Assembly: GCA_003641425.1 (NCBI GenBank)
Contig: QNAH01000030.1
Coordinates: 1 to 13,323 of the forward strand
DNA: 13,323 nucleotides
Source: Candidatus Zixiibacteriota bacterium
GTDB lineage: Bacteria > Zixibacteria > MSB-5A5 > GN15 > PGXB01
Direction of reading: 5' to 3'
Every line of letters starts with the position of its first letter. Position 1 is the stretch's first letter. Position numbers and translations under genes: made by a program. Positions 12,839 to 13,323 of the stretch are shown in pieces. The notes beneath the pieces were generated by a model. It searched no databases, was not told the origin of the DNA, and saw only the letters and a program-made list of their open reading frames with translations.

Positions 12839-13171
12839 ATGAAGACTGATGATAATGAAATATTTGAACTGCACGCTGAGTTTTGCAGGATGATTGCCAG
12901 CTCGCGAAGGCTCAGGATCATCCAGCTACTTGAGAAGAAAGAAATGAATGTTGGTGATATGGCTGAAGCTTTGGGGGTGCCTTCCAGTAATATCAGTCAA
13001 CATCTCAGGGTGCTTCGAAATCACAATGTTGTCAAGGCCCGCAAGGAGGGGCAAACAGTTTTTTATAGCTTATCGAATCTGAGACTTCCAAAAGCCTGCA
13101 CAGAAATTCGCTCAATTTTACTGGAGGGAATGGAAAACGCGGGAAAGAAAGCAAAGAGAATGACTAAATAA
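12839..13171 (+). CDS. ArsR-family winged-helix transcriptional repressor
   Basis: The 110-residue protein has the ArsR/SmtB fold: helix 1 (FELHAEFCRMIASSRRLRII), the recognition helix SSNISQHLRVLRNHNVV (49-65), and the wing KARKEGQTVFYSL. The N-terminal ELCVCD-type arsenite motif and the SmtB/CzrA alpha-5 metal site are absent. Instead it has just two cysteines, C16 in helix 1 and C87 in the last helix, which the dimer could bring together. Paired cysteines are used by persulfide/redox sensors of this family (BigR, SqrR), though at different positions. The signal here is therefore probably thiol-based, as inference. AGGT lies 4 bp before ATG 12839. A likely own operator overlaps its promoter, and the TusA-family gene follows after 82 bp on the same strand. 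Confidence 0.9.
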   Translation: MKTDDNEIFELHAEFCRMIASSRRLRIIQLLEKKEMNVGDMAEALGVPSSNISQHLRVLRNHNVVKARKEGQTVFYSLSNLRLPKACTEIRSILLEGMENAGKKAKRMTK

Positions 13172-13253
13172 AAATTTTTAAAATATATATACGTTTCTGC
13201 GCATATTCGCCCATTCGTAGCAAGTATTGAATTTATAAGAAAGGAAAGGTAAG

Positions 13254-13323
13254 ATGAACACCGAAGAACTTAAAGCACTAGAAGTTAATAAGGTAGTTGA
13301 TGCCCGTGGCACAGCTGGTCCCG
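13254..13323 (+). CDS. TusA-family (sulfur carrier) protein, N-terminal part, cut by the window edge
   Basis: Only 23 codons are present, opening MNTEELKALEVNKVVDARG followed by TAGP. The VDARG-x-x-C-P-G-P strand-turn-helix opening is the TusA/SirA/YedF hallmark, where the Cys carries sulfur as a persulfide. Here the codon at the Cys position is GGT (Gly22) where TGT would be expected, so the sulfur-carrier residue appears lost. GGAAAGG precedes ATG 13254 at normal distance. The gene follows the ArsR repressor by 82 bp and is probably co-transcribed. Family assignment rests on the DARG-TA-GP pattern alone; the rest lies beyond the window. Confidence 0.65.
   Translation, partial: MNTEELKALEVNKVVDARGTAGP

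Noticed and set aside
1..13323. CRISPR array, tRNA or rRNA genes
   Set aside because: No regularly spaced repeats with spacers and no cloverleaf or rRNA sequence were seen on either strand by eye.

Overview
The window reads as chromosomal DNA of an uncultured, probably anaerobic Gram-negative bacterium. Coding sequence is of intermediate GC, intergenic DNA is AT-rich, and Shine-Dalgarno (SD) sites are clear. A MshEN/pseudo-receiver/DUF4388 protein and a sigma-54 activator fit lineages such as Zixibacteria or deltaproteobacterial relatives. That placement is inference from gene content only; there is no rRNA or other marker.

Region 1 (1-5876) is a set of mostly single genes. In order: a cut-off SDR oxidoreductase and an M19 dipeptidase (both minus), a small PD-(D/E)XK-like protein (plus), a MshEN/pseudo-receiver/DUF4388 regulator (plus), then a minus-strand run of a zinc-ribbon/DUF2007 protein, a broken GNAT gene with an internal deletion, an intact GNAT and a DUF4440 protein. 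A nested inverted repeat followed by a T-run (3540-3654) separates the convergent genes in the middle.

Region 2 (5877-10430) opens with a kanamycin-nucleotidyltransferase-like gene behind a perfect TTGACA box. About 680 bp without a convincing gene follows, holding tandem repeats and a palindrome. Next comes a minus-strand cluster: class I methyltransferase, radical SAM protein (overlapping the next gene by ATGA), cupin, and the tRNA methyltransferase TrmO. Three of these four use S-adenosylmethionine. Upstream is a scar: the left end of an IS3-type element with only the first 16 or so codons of its transposase, sitting in the start of a membrane-transporter gene (ArsP_2-like) of which only about 38 codons remain.

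Region 3 (10431-13323) is the most coherent and most interesting part. It holds a 63-residue four-cysteine protein and a DUF2173 protein, apparently co-transcribed from a near-consensus sigma-54 promoter. A PAS/AAA+/Fis sigma-54 activator lies just upstream on the same strand, and a perfect 16-bp inverted repeat lies between activator and promoter at enhancer distance. Divergently come an ArsR-family regulator with two cysteines and the start of a TusA-family gene in which glycine stands where the sulfur-carrying cysteine is expected. My inference is a regulated sulfur- or redox-related locus continuing past the right edge. The sulfur link rests on the TusA fold and the cysteine-bearing regulators, not on a complete pathway.
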